Assembly (NCBI GenBank): GCA_021229015.1
Contig: CM037788.1
Location: 48,759,296-48,823,295 of the forward strand
Origin: Solen grandis
Taxonomy: Eukaryota > Mollusca > Bivalvia > Adapedonta > Solenidae
Reading direction: 5' to 3'
Length of the DNA: 64,000 nt
Positions 50,601 to 58,760 of the stretch are shown in pieces (position 1 is the stretch's first letter; each line of letters begins with the position of its first letter). The translations under genes and the position numbers were made by a program. Below the pieces are notes generated by a model. It did not search any database. It was not told where the DNA came from and saw only the letters and a program-made list of their open reading frames with translations.

Positions 50601-53600
50601 GTGACCGTGTCTGGGGTCACAACATCCTCCTGGGCCACCCCTGCTTGTTTTGATACCGGGGAGTCGTTCAACAGTGATGGCTCACTCCCTGCAAGTAGAC
50701 ATAAACAAAATATAACTCTATGCTTCAAAAACAACATTTAATTCAGCTTTGTAAAGTGGGCCCAACAGGCCAGCTGAGAACTCCAAGCCAGGCCACCTGG
50801 AAAGAACACTATGATAATTATCCATATTATAATGTAATAAGGAAATTTAATGTTTTTATAGATAAAACTGTAAACTATAAGAAAAGACTAAAGAACAAGT
50901 AAATTTAAAGTACTAAACAAATATAGTCCTGGAAAACCTTTCTACATAGTAAATAAAAACGTTAACACTAGCCACAGCCAATCACAAACCACATGAAAAT
51001 TACATCCGTACACAGCAATAACCAATAAAATGAAATTTATTGAATCACCCTCTCCATATATCTCTCTCAAGTTATCTCAACTAAATATTTATCACCACAA
51101 CACACTACAGAAGCTGCGACTTAATCCGTAAGAACAACAACAACAACAACAACAAATCTAAAAACAAGCTACCAGAATAGTGCAATCTGCTTCCTTTACA
51201 ATTCCCCATGTTTGAGCAAACAAGCCATTTTTTACCTGGACGATTTCACACGACTTCTTTAAAGCACATGAGTCATTCGGTGGAAGTGCGACCCAAAGAT
51301 CAATAACAGCATCAACACAAGTGAGACACACACACCACGGCTATTGATTCCCAGTCATTCACCATGCACACATCTCCTACACTCACATTCCAGTGACTTA
51401 CGCATCATAATATTCTTTCTTCATTTTATTTTTTAAAATTTTCTTCTAGTAGAAGAAATTTAAGTTTGGATTCTTCATCAATATAAATGACATCCTGCAA
51501 AAGTATTGGTAACTTCATATTCATTGATTTTGATTGTCATAGCAGAAGCAACGAAGGAAGCATATCAGTGGTTTAAATTAGCGTACGCCTACATACAAAA
51601 GTTTGATAGAGTACTTTTAAGGCTTGTCAAAGTGTGTATTTTTATGTAGTTGGAAGAGTTGCAAATTTCATTACAGAGTAAAGAAGTTATATGTAGGTAT
51701 TGGGGTCCTTGATTTCAATGACACAATCCCATGCCAATCATTTGTTCATTTTTTGTGTGTGTGTGTGTGGGGCATTTTTATCTTTCATCCATAAAGGCAT
51801 TCAAAAATGTGTTATCTATTCATAATGTATATAATGTTCAACTTCAAGTGAAGAACTAATGATCTGTGACATGTGAAGATAGATACTGATTATCGTAGTT
51901 AAATAGAATACCATTTTCCATTTTTTGAAAACAAAAGCACTGGCCTCAGTTGATTGCTAGAGCTTAATACCTAATGGTCCTCCTCTACAACCTATCAGCC
52001 ATGAACAACCTCAAAAATCCTTGACTGGAGTTCCTTGTAATGATGAAGTTTCTCACTTGTCTCTAAATATCATGACCCAATATTTTTAAATAAGATGTGT
52101 CACACCCTACCAACAAGTCAATCCATCACAAGTCTCGTGTGGTGTACGTGCATGCTCCAGACAGATGAGGTCTGATTACCTTACTCACACCAAGACAGCT
52201 GGCTAATCCCCACCCTGACAGCTGCACTTGCTGCTCCACTCTCCCTTCAGCACCATGACTGCAGCTGATCTCACATTTCACCTGATCCCCAAGTTATCCA
52301 TCTAGTTTTACAAGTATTTCTTCCCCGAGCCCCTTTATATCATTTCAAACCAGGCACGAGACTGCAACATATTTCTTTAAATGAGGTACTGTCTGACGCC
52401 CCAGCCACATTTTTCTTAACAGCTGTTTCTAAAATAATCTGACTCATGGGTTTAATGATTTCATGACGGTATAATAAAGCTTGCATCATTACTTGTCCTT
52501 ACCGTTGGTATAATTTATATGTATCATTTGCGTTTTATAACAAATTCATTTTGAACAGTTTTGCTTCACTTCTCACATAATTATAAGCCATACATATAAA
52601 TATTCTAAAGAAAACATGATAAGTCATGCATGGCTATTTTTAGCTGTAGTCATGATTTTTCTCTCCAAAATTATTTTCTATCATTGTGCTAAAACCCTTC
52701 AACCTCAAACAGAATCATTATGACACCTGGCTCATTCCAGGGAATGTCTGATCAGGTTTTCTTTGTTTAGTTCAGTTATTCATCATTCATTAAGTAATAA
52801 ATTTGTACATGAATATTCATGCTCTAAATGGTTAATATTTAATTAGAAAACTAATCAGAGATTAGAACTAGTTGGAGTCTGTTTAATTACGCCTTACCTT
52901 TTATATTCAAAATTCAATATCCAAAGTAGAAATAAATATTTAAAAAAAAAGCAAATTTCAAAATCCAACAATAAATCCATAAATTAAGTTAGAGAAATCC
53001 CAATTGTATACCACAGCACAGAAACTACAACTCTCCCGCACAGTCTACCAGCATTAAATGATATCAGCCTAAAATCCACCCCATGAATAATGCACTTGGA
53101 TTATAAGGCCTGACCTGGAATCCCTGTTCATCCATCAGCAATCTGCCAGAGGGTCTTGTTTTCTCCTCTCCCCGCCTCAGTACTGGCCTGCCCCTACCTC
53201 AATATTCTGGCACATGGCCTCCTGTGTCAGTTCAGAACCCTCCCTGGAGTAACGCTTTCTATCCAAATTAATGGAATATCCTACTCATGGTGCACGCAAC
53301 TGTAGAAACACTGCTGCCTTATGTTTTACTTACATACACAATGTTTACAAAACTGCTCAGCGGAAAAAAAAAAAGGGTGGAGATGATTAAATGTATACAA
53401 CATAAACCCTCTACTGCAAAAAAACTACTACTTTCATGAATATATTTTCCATACACATAGCAATACTCACTGAAGTGGGAGCTCTGAGAGAAAATGCATC
53501 ATTATAAATTTATGCCCATCATATCCTGTGCTACAGCTAAGAACTTGGCGTACATAGTCTGTGATACAGCAGACAGAACCAGAAAACATTTGCAGAAATA

Positions 53601-56600
53601 ACAATATTCCTCAAAGACTTGAATATTGGTAAATCTGTGCTCAGCAAGTTTCACTCTCTCTTTACCATAAATCTTTATTCGTCTGAGAATTAAGCACAGT
53701 AAATTATTATTCATGGCAGATTTCTCACATTGATAGAATGTGTCACAGAAAATATAACAGACAGTCCAAGACATACTTTTGCAATCAACCACGGTTTACC
53801 ATGTTGCCATAAAGCTATCATTAAGTATATACCATAGGGTTACAGGTAAACTCTCAATATTTCTAATCTAAGCCCTATAGAACCTCATACAAAGTATCAT
53901 AAATCTAAAGCTAAACTTTCCAAGCACTATATCTTATCCCAGGTACATTAATCTAGGCCCAGTGTACCGACAACATTTTGACCCTTTGCCTCATTCAACA
54001 GACAAATTTTAACTCATTGGCAAACAGAGCAGACCCAGATCAGACTGCTCCCTCCAGCAGTTTCATGATCAGGGTCTCTTTGGTTTCCTTATTCAAAATA
54101 GTAGCTCAGATTCTACACAGTCTGCACAGCAAAGAAAAATCCATTTTCAAAGTTCTGTAAATTAATATTCATCATGTCTTAACCCTTTCCCTCATATAGA
54201 CTCATTTTGACGCCCTCAATAGGTATCACATAAAGCCTGATCTGCAGAAAACCACAGTTAAACCTTACCAAATTTATTTACAAAATCCTCATTTCCAGAC
54301 CATTGAGGAGCAGCGAACAGCATAAAACCTGATCTGCCTGCGAGTTACTCGCAGGCTGATCTGGTTTTATGCTGTTTGCATAGGTCTTTTCATGGTGTCC
54401 TCTATGAGGGATAGGGTTAAATACTTGAACATGAGTAGTCAAAAGATGATAGGTTAGTATTAAGTACACCAAATTTCCTGGCTTCATAATGAACAAATCA
54501 TTTTCAGTTTCCCTGACAGTTCTTGGAATATCACAATTTTTGAGGGTTTGTAAAAGCTATGGTAAAAGGAAAAGTCACTAAATTTTTGCAACATTAGCCC
54601 TCAGCATGTTTTCAGGTATGCATATACTTTCCCTAATGTCACAGATTTAAAAACTTGTAATGATCGACTGCCACAACCTAGTAATATTCCAGATGACACT
54701 TCCGTGTACAGGCACATCCCTACCCAATCACTCCCCGCCCTGCCACCAGACGACCCATGCTCTATCCCTCTTGACTCAGAGATCCCAATAACACCTATCG
54801 GAATGTCAGATTAATGACAAAGAGACCTAAATTTTTCCAATCAGACCACAGAGTCAATCTCACTTTCCAATCCTGTCGGAGTTTTATACCCAATTGATAG
54901 GGCACATGGTTGAATAGTCAATACTTCAGTATTGAACACTTCGTCAATGTGATATTGCTGTTACGACGGAACTCTCGAAACTATTCACCTATTGTAATTG
55001 GAATAATTTTACAATAAATGGTTCAAGAGTGATAACAAACACGACAATGAACAAATTGTATTAAATAATAATGGTAATGGAATGCTGTTCAATACACAAA
55101 CCGTAAGCAATGTTAATGAGATGATAAAGTACGGAATTATGTGAACCTTATCATTTATTTAAAGGTGAATTTATCGACTTTTTGTGCTAATGACAAAGAA
55201 AAATGTAATTGGCATTCAAAAACATACACCCAAAATGCAAATAGACATGTTTTTAGAGGTAAAGTTTTTATTCCTTTCAAAACTGGCATATAATAATTAT
55301 ACACCACTTTTTATGACCAAGATATTACTACATGTAATAGCTAGCTACTGCGAGATAAAAACCATCATTTTATTTATAGGGTATCTTTTTTCCATTCCTG
55401 TGAATTAGGTTAATAGCACAAATTGCTGACTATTATTATTTGTACATGTTATTAACAGATCTATCACAAGTTTCATTCATCACTAAAAAATTTTAGGAAA
55501 GAAAAATGAATAAAACATAATCTAAATCACATAGAATATAATAATACAATAAATCTTGGTTACAATAAAAAGTCTCGGTCAGTGACTTAAAGATACTATC
55601 ACCTTAAATTTAACATGCTAATGTTTTGCATTCTAATCAAAATGTCAAGTTAAGCCTCAGCTAACTCAAACAGCGGGCATTCTTGTTAAGTATGGACCAG
55701 ACCTACATACCTAATCCACTCTCCTGATAAACCATTCCAAATAACCTCAAGACCAGCACTATATCTGTTCAAAATAGCCTCTGATCACTTCATTCATAGA
55801 CTTAAACTACAGGTAAACATGTAAAATCTCCCTTTCTTAATGTCCCCAAAAATACAAGACCATCCCAAGATGATTGACATCATTAGTCTATAAATAGCAA
55901 CAAATAATCATGACCCATACCTGTGTAGGATGTTCTCACAAAGATGCTTTCATGCGTTAAGTCTTGAAATTAGACATCGTATGACGCGACACTTACATCA
56001 TCTGTACTGTACCAGGACTTATGTAGGTATATATTTAATCAGACCGTGCCACCCTCTGAATCTCCTCTATACAACATTTTGTTGTTATTTTGGAGTTCAT
56101 CCTTGCTGTGACAGTAGTTCAGACAACAATGTGACATCCAGTTAGTTTAGGTACATAGTGGAAGATCCTTGGGGATCTATGCGCAGCACCAACGTACCAC
56201 AACTCACATGATATATGAGCAACCAGACCAGGACTCAAACAGTTCAAAACAGACAATATCATAACTAACCTGTCAAAAACCATCCAATTACACTAATTTA
56301 CAATCTTGATGATATACAATGATATTCTATGATACTGATATACCACGACATACCATGATACTGATATACCATGATATACCATGATACTGATATACCAAGA
56401 TACTGATATACCATGATACTAATATACCATGCTACTGATATACCAAGATGCTGATATACCAAGATACTGATATACCTTGATACTGATATACCATGATACT
56501 GATATACCATGATATACCAAGATACTGATATACCAAGATACTGATATACCATGATACTGATATACCATGATACTGATATACCATGATACTGATATACCAT

Positions 56601-56959
56601 GATACTGATATACCAAGATACTGATATACCAAGATACTGATATACCATGATACTGATATACCATGATACTGATATACCAAGATGCTGATATACCAAGATA
56701 CTGATGTCGCAGGGTCAGATTTTAGCCTGATCGTGTCATTAAAGCAATTTCGTAGAAACTATAATACACGTAATTCTACATTCTCATTTCATTAAAATAT
56801 GCAGACATATACATTTTTTTCATTCATTCATTCATTCATTCATTCATTCATTCATTCATTCATTCAGTCAGTCAGTCATACCTTCGCTCGCTACTAACAA
56901 TCAAGGGAGTTAACTCACTCACCAGGTGGCGGACCTCGTGATAAGCACGGGTAACACAT
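32439..56959 (-). CDS. DLGAP: DLGAP/SAPAP/GKAP-type scaffold protein, 474 aa predicted
   Basis: Seven minus-strand exons join in frame: 56923-56959, 49985-50688, 41911-42016, 37930-38021, 36440-36592, 33616-33703 and 32439-32683. In the vertebrate family the protein links the guanylate kinase domain of DLG/PSD-95 to SHANK in postsynaptic densities. Visible features are MCYPC at the N-terminus, a Ser/Pro-rich region, a GK-binding-like motif RTPSYLR (about residues 94-100), the GKAP domain from DGDFFL (about 248) through CGKIRSAIGKANLLISQKF to WEDLQGFWEMV and NGW (about 360), then a basic tail with LLAEKRAA and VEIYV. Vertebrate members are usually about 900-1000 residues, so this is a short form; longer isoforms could start outside the window. 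Assignment to a numbered DLGAP paralogue is not meaningful here. Confidence 0.93.
32684..33615. other. DLGAP intron containing a full SINE A
   Basis: A 932-bp intron; the SINE occupies 33140-33455 and the rest has no recognised feature. Confidence 0.8.
33140..33455 (-). repeat. SINE family A, most complete copy
   Basis: The minus strand starts with a tRNA-like head: box A TGGCAGAGTGG, TTAGAGTATCTGCC, box B GGTTCAATCC. A long conserved body follows (TGGCGCTCAACATATAAGGG, ATACTGTTGGTGGGTCATTA). Related copies are at 4085, 26965, 43985 and 45680. Confidence 0.85.
33616..33703 (-). CDS. DLGAP: DLGAP exon: Ser-rich linker
   Basis: This 88-nt exon lies between TGTGTTTCAG and CTCCAG|GTAAGT; it is entered in phase 0 and left in phase 1. 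It encodes SRRSSASSRSSPKSGSLNVS followed by NASTPSHTP, a low-complexity basic/Ser linker in the place where vertebrate DLGAPs have a Pro/Lys-rich linker. Only this frame continues open into the last exon. Confidence 0.85.
33780..33960. repeat. Family-2 MITE-like repeat
   Basis: It has TTTACCTCATGAATATTCATGA, as separate words CTTTACCTCATG and AATATTCATGAA, then TTGCTCTGCAGATTGTGTAG, GAGCTACAATATTGTATGAG and CCCTGATCACAC. Shared with 34853-35030, 38278-38500, 40755-40998, 52690-52835 and 53980-54178. Confidence 0.6.
34853..35030. repeat. Family-2 MITE-like repeat
   Basis: Begins ACCCTTTACCTCATGAATAT and has CTGAACTACAATATTGGGTG and CTGGGACTACTCTGTTTGCC like the other copies. Confidence 0.6.
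36018..36230. repeat. piggyBac-like TTAA MITE, copy A (left end deleted internally)
   Basis: TTAA-bounded, ends AACCCTTT / AAAGGGTT. About 28 bp after the left TIR are missing relative to the other copies. It retains the central hairpin CAGCCTGCGAGT-TACTCGCAGGCTG. Confidence 0.85.
36440..36592 (-). CDS. DLGAP: DLGAP exon: end of the GKAP domain (WEDLQGFWEMV...)
   Basis: This 153-nt exon lies between CATTCCAG and ACCC|GTAGGT, with phase 0 at both ends. It encodes HPDPDPDSKVTKWEDLQGFW, then EMVKLQVDDVDEMFTEIDLM and RQNGWREIKIP. This matches the family pattern of an LxGFWDxVxLQxED element, a helix and a terminal N-x-W. A second possible donor four bases downstream would break the frame of the next exon, so GTAGGT was chosen. 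Confidence 0.93.
36593..37929. other. DLGAP intron with MITE copy B
   Basis: A 1.3-kb intron; apart from the MITE at 37349-37590 no feature was recognised. Confidence 0.8.
37349..37590. repeat. piggyBac-like TTAA MITE, copy B
   Basis: 242 bp including both TTAA. Ends CCCTTTCCCTCATATAG / CTATGAGGGAAAGGG. The central perfect-arm hairpin spans about 65 bp (AACAGCATAAAACCTGATCA ... TGATCTGGTTTTATGTTGTT). Confidence 0.9.
37930..38021 (-). CDS. DLGAP: DLGAP exon: GKAP core (CGKIRSAIGKANLL...)
   Basis: This 92-nt exon lies between TCTGTTTCAG and ACAAG|GTAGAC; it is entered in phase 1 and left in phase 0. It encodes CGKIRSAIGKANLLISQKF followed by RQFSDLCHQHK, the most conserved motif of the GKAP domain (GKIRSAxGxAxLLxxQKFxQF in family members). 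Confidence 0.95.
38278..38500. repeat. Family-2 MITE-like repeat, diverged
   Basis: ACCTTTTACCCATGAAAATT, TGAGCAACAATATTGTACGA and CCCTGATCAGACTGCTCC match other copies. Confidence 0.5.
39180..39409. repeat. piggyBac-like TTAA MITE, copy C (inverted)
   Basis: TTAA-bounded and opposite in orientation to A, B, D, F and G. One arm of the central hairpin is shortened (GATCACTCGCAGGCTGATC). Confidence 0.9.
40560..40725 (-). repeat. SINE family B, diverged
   Basis: AGGCACTTGGATAGCACTAT, CCTCACATAAAAATC, a decayed box B and ACCACTCTGCCACGG are arranged as in other SINE copies. Confidence 0.5.
40755..40998. repeat. Family-2 TTAA-associated repeat with hairpin
   Basis: Starts TTAACCCTTAACTTCGTATA and ends CATGAATATTCATGAGGTAA. 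Contains the inverted pair AGACCCTGATCAGCAGAT / CTGATCAGGGTCTC. Confidence 0.65.
41239..41265 (-). other. DLGAP: Candidate 27-nt in-frame cassette microexon in DLGAP
   Basis: On the minus strand a pyrimidine-rich acceptor ending TTTTTAAG is followed 27 nt later by TAC|GTAAGT. The segment is phase 1 at both ends and would add nine residues (DMHGGVIKLP in place of A) between PEE and CGKIRSA in the GKAP domain. Splice signals and phase fit, but conservation is unknown and such short matches arise by chance. Confidence 0.22.
41551..41755. repeat. Family-3 MITE, second copy
   Basis: CTTACAATGCTGGGGG, ACATCCATGCAGTCTGATCA, GAAGAAAGGACAATTC and TTTAGTATGGCAAGGGT match the copy at 31709-31923. Confidence 0.7.
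41911..42016 (-). CDS. DLGAP: DLGAP exon: start of the GKAP domain
   Basis: This 106-nt exon lies between TACTTCAG and GGAAG|GTAAGT; it is entered in phase 0 and left in phase 1. It encodes DGDFFLNVAQVEENRLLLLC followed by SKCETEFLSDTIPEE. This aligns with the vertebrate DLGAP segment that has DG-x-FFL, a C-x-x-x-E-x-E element and a PEE end just before GKIRSA. Confidence 0.93.
42473..42714. repeat. piggyBac-like TTAA MITE, copy D
   Basis: 242 bp including TTAA at both ends, with full TIRs and an intact central hairpin. Confidence 0.92.
44048..44282. repeat. TIR MITE with about 31-bp ends inside a SINE
   Basis: Left end TATACTCAAAGGAAAAAGAA then ATGCAGGGTAA; the right end is its inverted copy with one mismatch (TTACCCTGCATTTC ... 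CCTTTGAGTATA). TA at both borders suggests a Tc1/mariner-like target. Confidence 0.8.
44462..44703. repeat. piggyBac-like TTAA MITE, copy E (inverted)
   Basis: 242 bp with TTAA at both ends and an intact hairpin; inserted in SINE A, so younger than it. Confidence 0.92.
45437..45672. repeat. piggyBac-like TTAA MITE, copy F
   Basis: 236 bp with TTAA ends and an intact hairpin; a few bases near CACTCAACCACAT are missing relative to copy D. Confidence 0.92.
45680..45900 (-). repeat. SINE family A, diverged
   Basis: GATACTGTGCTGCTACACTC, ATTATCCTGACACTGTGTCA and TAGGTATGTTATGGCCTGAT follow the family order. Confidence 0.6.
45900..46115 (-). repeat. SINE family B, best-preserved copy
   Basis: The minus strand has box B GGTTCGAATCCCAGC, CATTCGGATTTTCATGTGAG, CAGCTGGCTTGTGGTAGG, GGTGGTTCTATCCGG and a tail GATTGAAATACTGAAGC. 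Confidence 0.8.
46541..46580. repeat. (CAA)n microsatellite
   Basis: About ten CAA units with one CAG, immediately before the GGGCCATGATGG repeat start. Confidence 0.95.
49342..49515 (-). CDS. First-exon-like ORF of unknown family inside the insertion (MAAGQNVPTS...)
   Basis: The minus strand opens ATGGCTGCTGGC and reads 58 codons to TGTTCG|GTAAGT, a good donor in phase 0. The peptide is mixed hydrophilic (VEKCSHSNSKREIKAIRHSK, VQELFIEVHG) with three Cys in the last ten residues; I do not recognise it. It is less AT-rich and has more CpG than its surroundings, like a promoter-proximal exon. No downstream partner exon was identified; DLGAP exon 41911 is phase-compatible, but the join has no family support. 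It could be a transposon gene start, a captured host exon or chance. Confidence 0.35.
49524..49538. promoter_or_regulatory. RFX X-box-like palindrome
   Basis: GTTGCTCATAGCAAC is a 6-3-6 perfect-arm palindrome 8 bp upstream of the ATG at 49515, and resembles RFX binding sites. Single occurrence; function inferred only. Confidence 0.3.
49985..50688 (-). CDS. DLGAP: DLGAP large N-terminal exon with GK-binding-like motif
   Basis: This 704-nt exon lies between CTACTTGCAG and GAAAAA|GTAAGT; it is entered in phase 1 and left in phase 0. It encodes 234 residues rich in Ser, Pro and Asn. Around residues 92-104 it reads IPRTPSYLRISSA, matching the phospho-Ser-Tyr-Leu-Arg pattern through which SAPAP repeats bind MAGUK guanylate-kinase domains. 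Proline runs (SPPPGLKSPPPV) could be SH3 sites. The end, VENFVSTGDCEK, leads into the GKAP domain. Confidence 0.88.
52690..52835. repeat. Family-2 MITE-like repeat, diverged
   Basis: AACCCTTCAACCTCAAACAG, AATGTCTGATCAGG and GTACATGAATATTCATGCTC match family 2. Confidence 0.55.
53980..54178. repeat. Family-2 repeat abutting MITE copy G
   Basis: GGCAAACAGAGCAGACCCAG, CATGATCAGGGTCTC and GTAGCTCAGATTCTACACAG match the 40755 copy; its end directly meets the TTAA of copy G. Confidence 0.6.
54179..54420. repeat. piggyBac-like TTAA MITE, copy G
   Basis: 242 bp with TTAA ends; the right TIR has one change (GAGGGATAGGG). The central hairpin is present with one mismatch. Confidence 0.92.
56298..56704. 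repeat. 16-bp minisatellite, block 1 (intron side of the DLGAP start exon)
   Basis: The unit CCATGATACTGATATA (and the variant CCAAGATACTGATATA) repeats about 24 times with occasional 10-bp short units. Confidence 0.97.
56818..56866. repeat. (ATTC)n microsatellite
   Basis: About twelve tetranucleotide units, followed by a short (AGTC)n run, 55 bp from the DLGAP start-exon donor. Confidence 0.97.
56923..56959 (-). CDS. DLGAP: DLGAP first coding exon (MCYPCLSRGPPP)
   Basis: The ATG at 56959 opens 12 codons plus one base, ending CACCTG|GTGAGT, a strong donor. Phase 1 matches the acceptor at 50688, and the junction gives PPPG-SEPSLLND. An in-frame TAA lies 18 codons upstream, so translation of this transcript form would start here. 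The Cys at positions 2 and 5 resemble N-terminal palmitoylation signals such as that of PSD-95. The exon is a prediction from splice signal, phase and start codon; there is no homology support for such a short peptide. Confidence 0.6.
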
Positions 56960-57209
56960 GCGCACTTTATCAATAGATTTAATGGCGAGAGCCACGACTT
57001 CTTGTATCCGTTATCTGTTTATTTGCGCTGTGTTCCAGGTATGACATATCATTATATTACTTTGTTCTATCAATCACAATGTGTTTATAGATCATAGTTT
57101 CTTCATTGCATTTATTGCCTGTCATCTTATGCGCACTTTATCAATAGATTTAATGGCGAGAGCCACGACTTCTTGTATCCGTTATCTGTTTATTTGCGCT
57201 GTGTTCCAG
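56958..57209. repeat. Exact 81-bp duplication covering the DLGAP 5' leader
   Basis: 56958-57038 and 57129-57209 are identical, 171 bp apart. On the minus strand each runs from CTGGAACACAGCGC to AAAGTGCGCAT, i.e. leader sequence down to the AT of the start codon. Both boundaries are abrupt. Confidence 0.95.
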
Positions 57210-57289
57210 AACCCGAATGGAACAACCCGCGGGTGCCGTCTAATATCATCACCCATATACATAACATTGCAACACTGAAAAACGGCACT

Positions 57290-57490
57290 GCGACACTGAT
57301 ATACCAAGATGCTGATATAACAAGATACTGATATACCATGATACTGATATACCATGATACTGATATACCAAGATGCTGATATACCATGATACTGATATAC
57401 CATGATACTGATATACCAAGATACTGATATACCAAGATACTGATATACCATGATACTGATATACCATGATACTGATATACATGTACCATA
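57290..57490. repeat. 16-bp minisatellite, block 2 (upstream of the DLGAP start exon)
   Basis: Same 16-bp unit as block 1, about 12 copies in the same orientation, with the same CATG / CAAG variants. Confidence 0.96.
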
Positions 57491-58600
57491 ATATTCCAGG
57501 AAACTAATACACCATGATACTGATCTACCATGATATACTAAAATACACCATGATATACCATGAAACTGATACACCATGATATACTAAAATACACCATGAT
57601 ATACCATGAAACTGATACACCATGATATACTAAAATACACCATGATATACCATGAAACTGATACACCATGATATACTAAAATACACCATGAAACTGATAT
57701 ACCATGATATACTAAAATACACCATGATACACCATGAAACTGATACACCATGATATACTAAAATACACCATGAAACTAATATACCATGATATACTAAAAT
57801 ACACCATGAAACTAATATACCATGATATACTAAAATACACCATGATATACCATGAAACTGATACACCATGATATACTAAAATACACCATGATATACCATG
57901 AAACTGATACACCATGATATACTAAAATACACCATGAAACTAATATACCATGATACACCATGAAACTGATACACCATGATATACTAAAATACACCATGAA
58001 ACTGATACACCATGATATACTAAAATACACCATGATACACCATGAAACTGATACACCATGATATACTAAAATACACCATGAAACTAATATACCATGATAC
58101 ACCATGAAACTGATACACCATGATATACTAAAATACACCATGAAACTGATATACCATGATATACTAAAATACACCATGATACACCATGAAACTGATACAC
58201 CATGATATACTAAAATACACCATGAAACTAATATACCATGATATACTAAAATACACCATGATACACCATGAAACTGATATACCATGATATACTAAAATAC
58301 ACCATGAAACTAATATACCATGATACACCATGAAACTGATACACCATGATATACTAAAATACACCATGAAACTGATATACCATGATATACTAAAATACAC
58401 CATGATACACCATGAAACTGATACACCATGATATACTAAAATACACCATGAAACTGATATACCATGATATACTAAAATACACCATGATACACCATGAAAC
58501 TGATACACCATGAAACTGATATACCATGATATACTAAAATACACCATGATATACCATGAAACTGATATACCATGATACTATGATGCATAATGATACTGGT
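57490..58600. repeat. Composite higher-order minisatellite, block 3
   Basis: Related 16-, 20- and 10-bp words (CATGAAACTGATACAC, CATGATATACTAAAATACAC, CATGATATAC) alternate to give composite repeats of about 36 and 46 bp over 1.1 kb. The open frames through it are by-products. Confidence 0.95.
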
Positions 58601-58629
58601 TTACCATGATATCAGTATATACCATGATA

Positions 58630-58760
58630 CTAACAGATTCAGTCAGGACAAACTTGATGAGTTGGTAAACGGCATAAAAGCTGACCAGTCTGCAAGTTAC
58701 TTGAAGTCTTATCTAGTCATAATCTGGTCATATAGGTCTTTCAAGATGTGGAAGGTCAAG
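58630..58760. repeat. Decayed copy of the TTAA MITE family
   Basis: GGCATAAAAGCTGACCAGTC, TGCAAGTTACTTG and CATATAGGTCTTTCA resemble the MITE core; the ends are lost. Confidence 0.4.

Larger units (their letters stand above)
50689..56922. other. DLGAP intron 1, 6.2 kb
   Basis: Contains a CAA run (51134-51153), family-2 repeats (52690-52835, 53980-54178), MITE copy G (54179-54420), the minisatellite block 56298-56704 and an ATTC microsatellite. Otherwise AT-rich with nothing recognised. Confidence 0.7.

Noticed and set aside
57081..57278. Plus-strand ORF MARATTSCIRYLF... with a signal-peptide-like start and a GTATGA donor-like site in its sister copy
   Set aside because: It is the antisense of the duplicated DLGAP leader. 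The minus-strand reading gives a start codon, strong donor and correct phase with a DLGAP exon, which explains the segment better.
57182..58547. Several overlapping 79-151 aa minus-strand ORFs reading ISVSWYISIMVYQY-type repeats
   Set aside because: The minisatellite units contain no stop in several frames, so long ORFs appear in more than one frame at once. They have no independent support.
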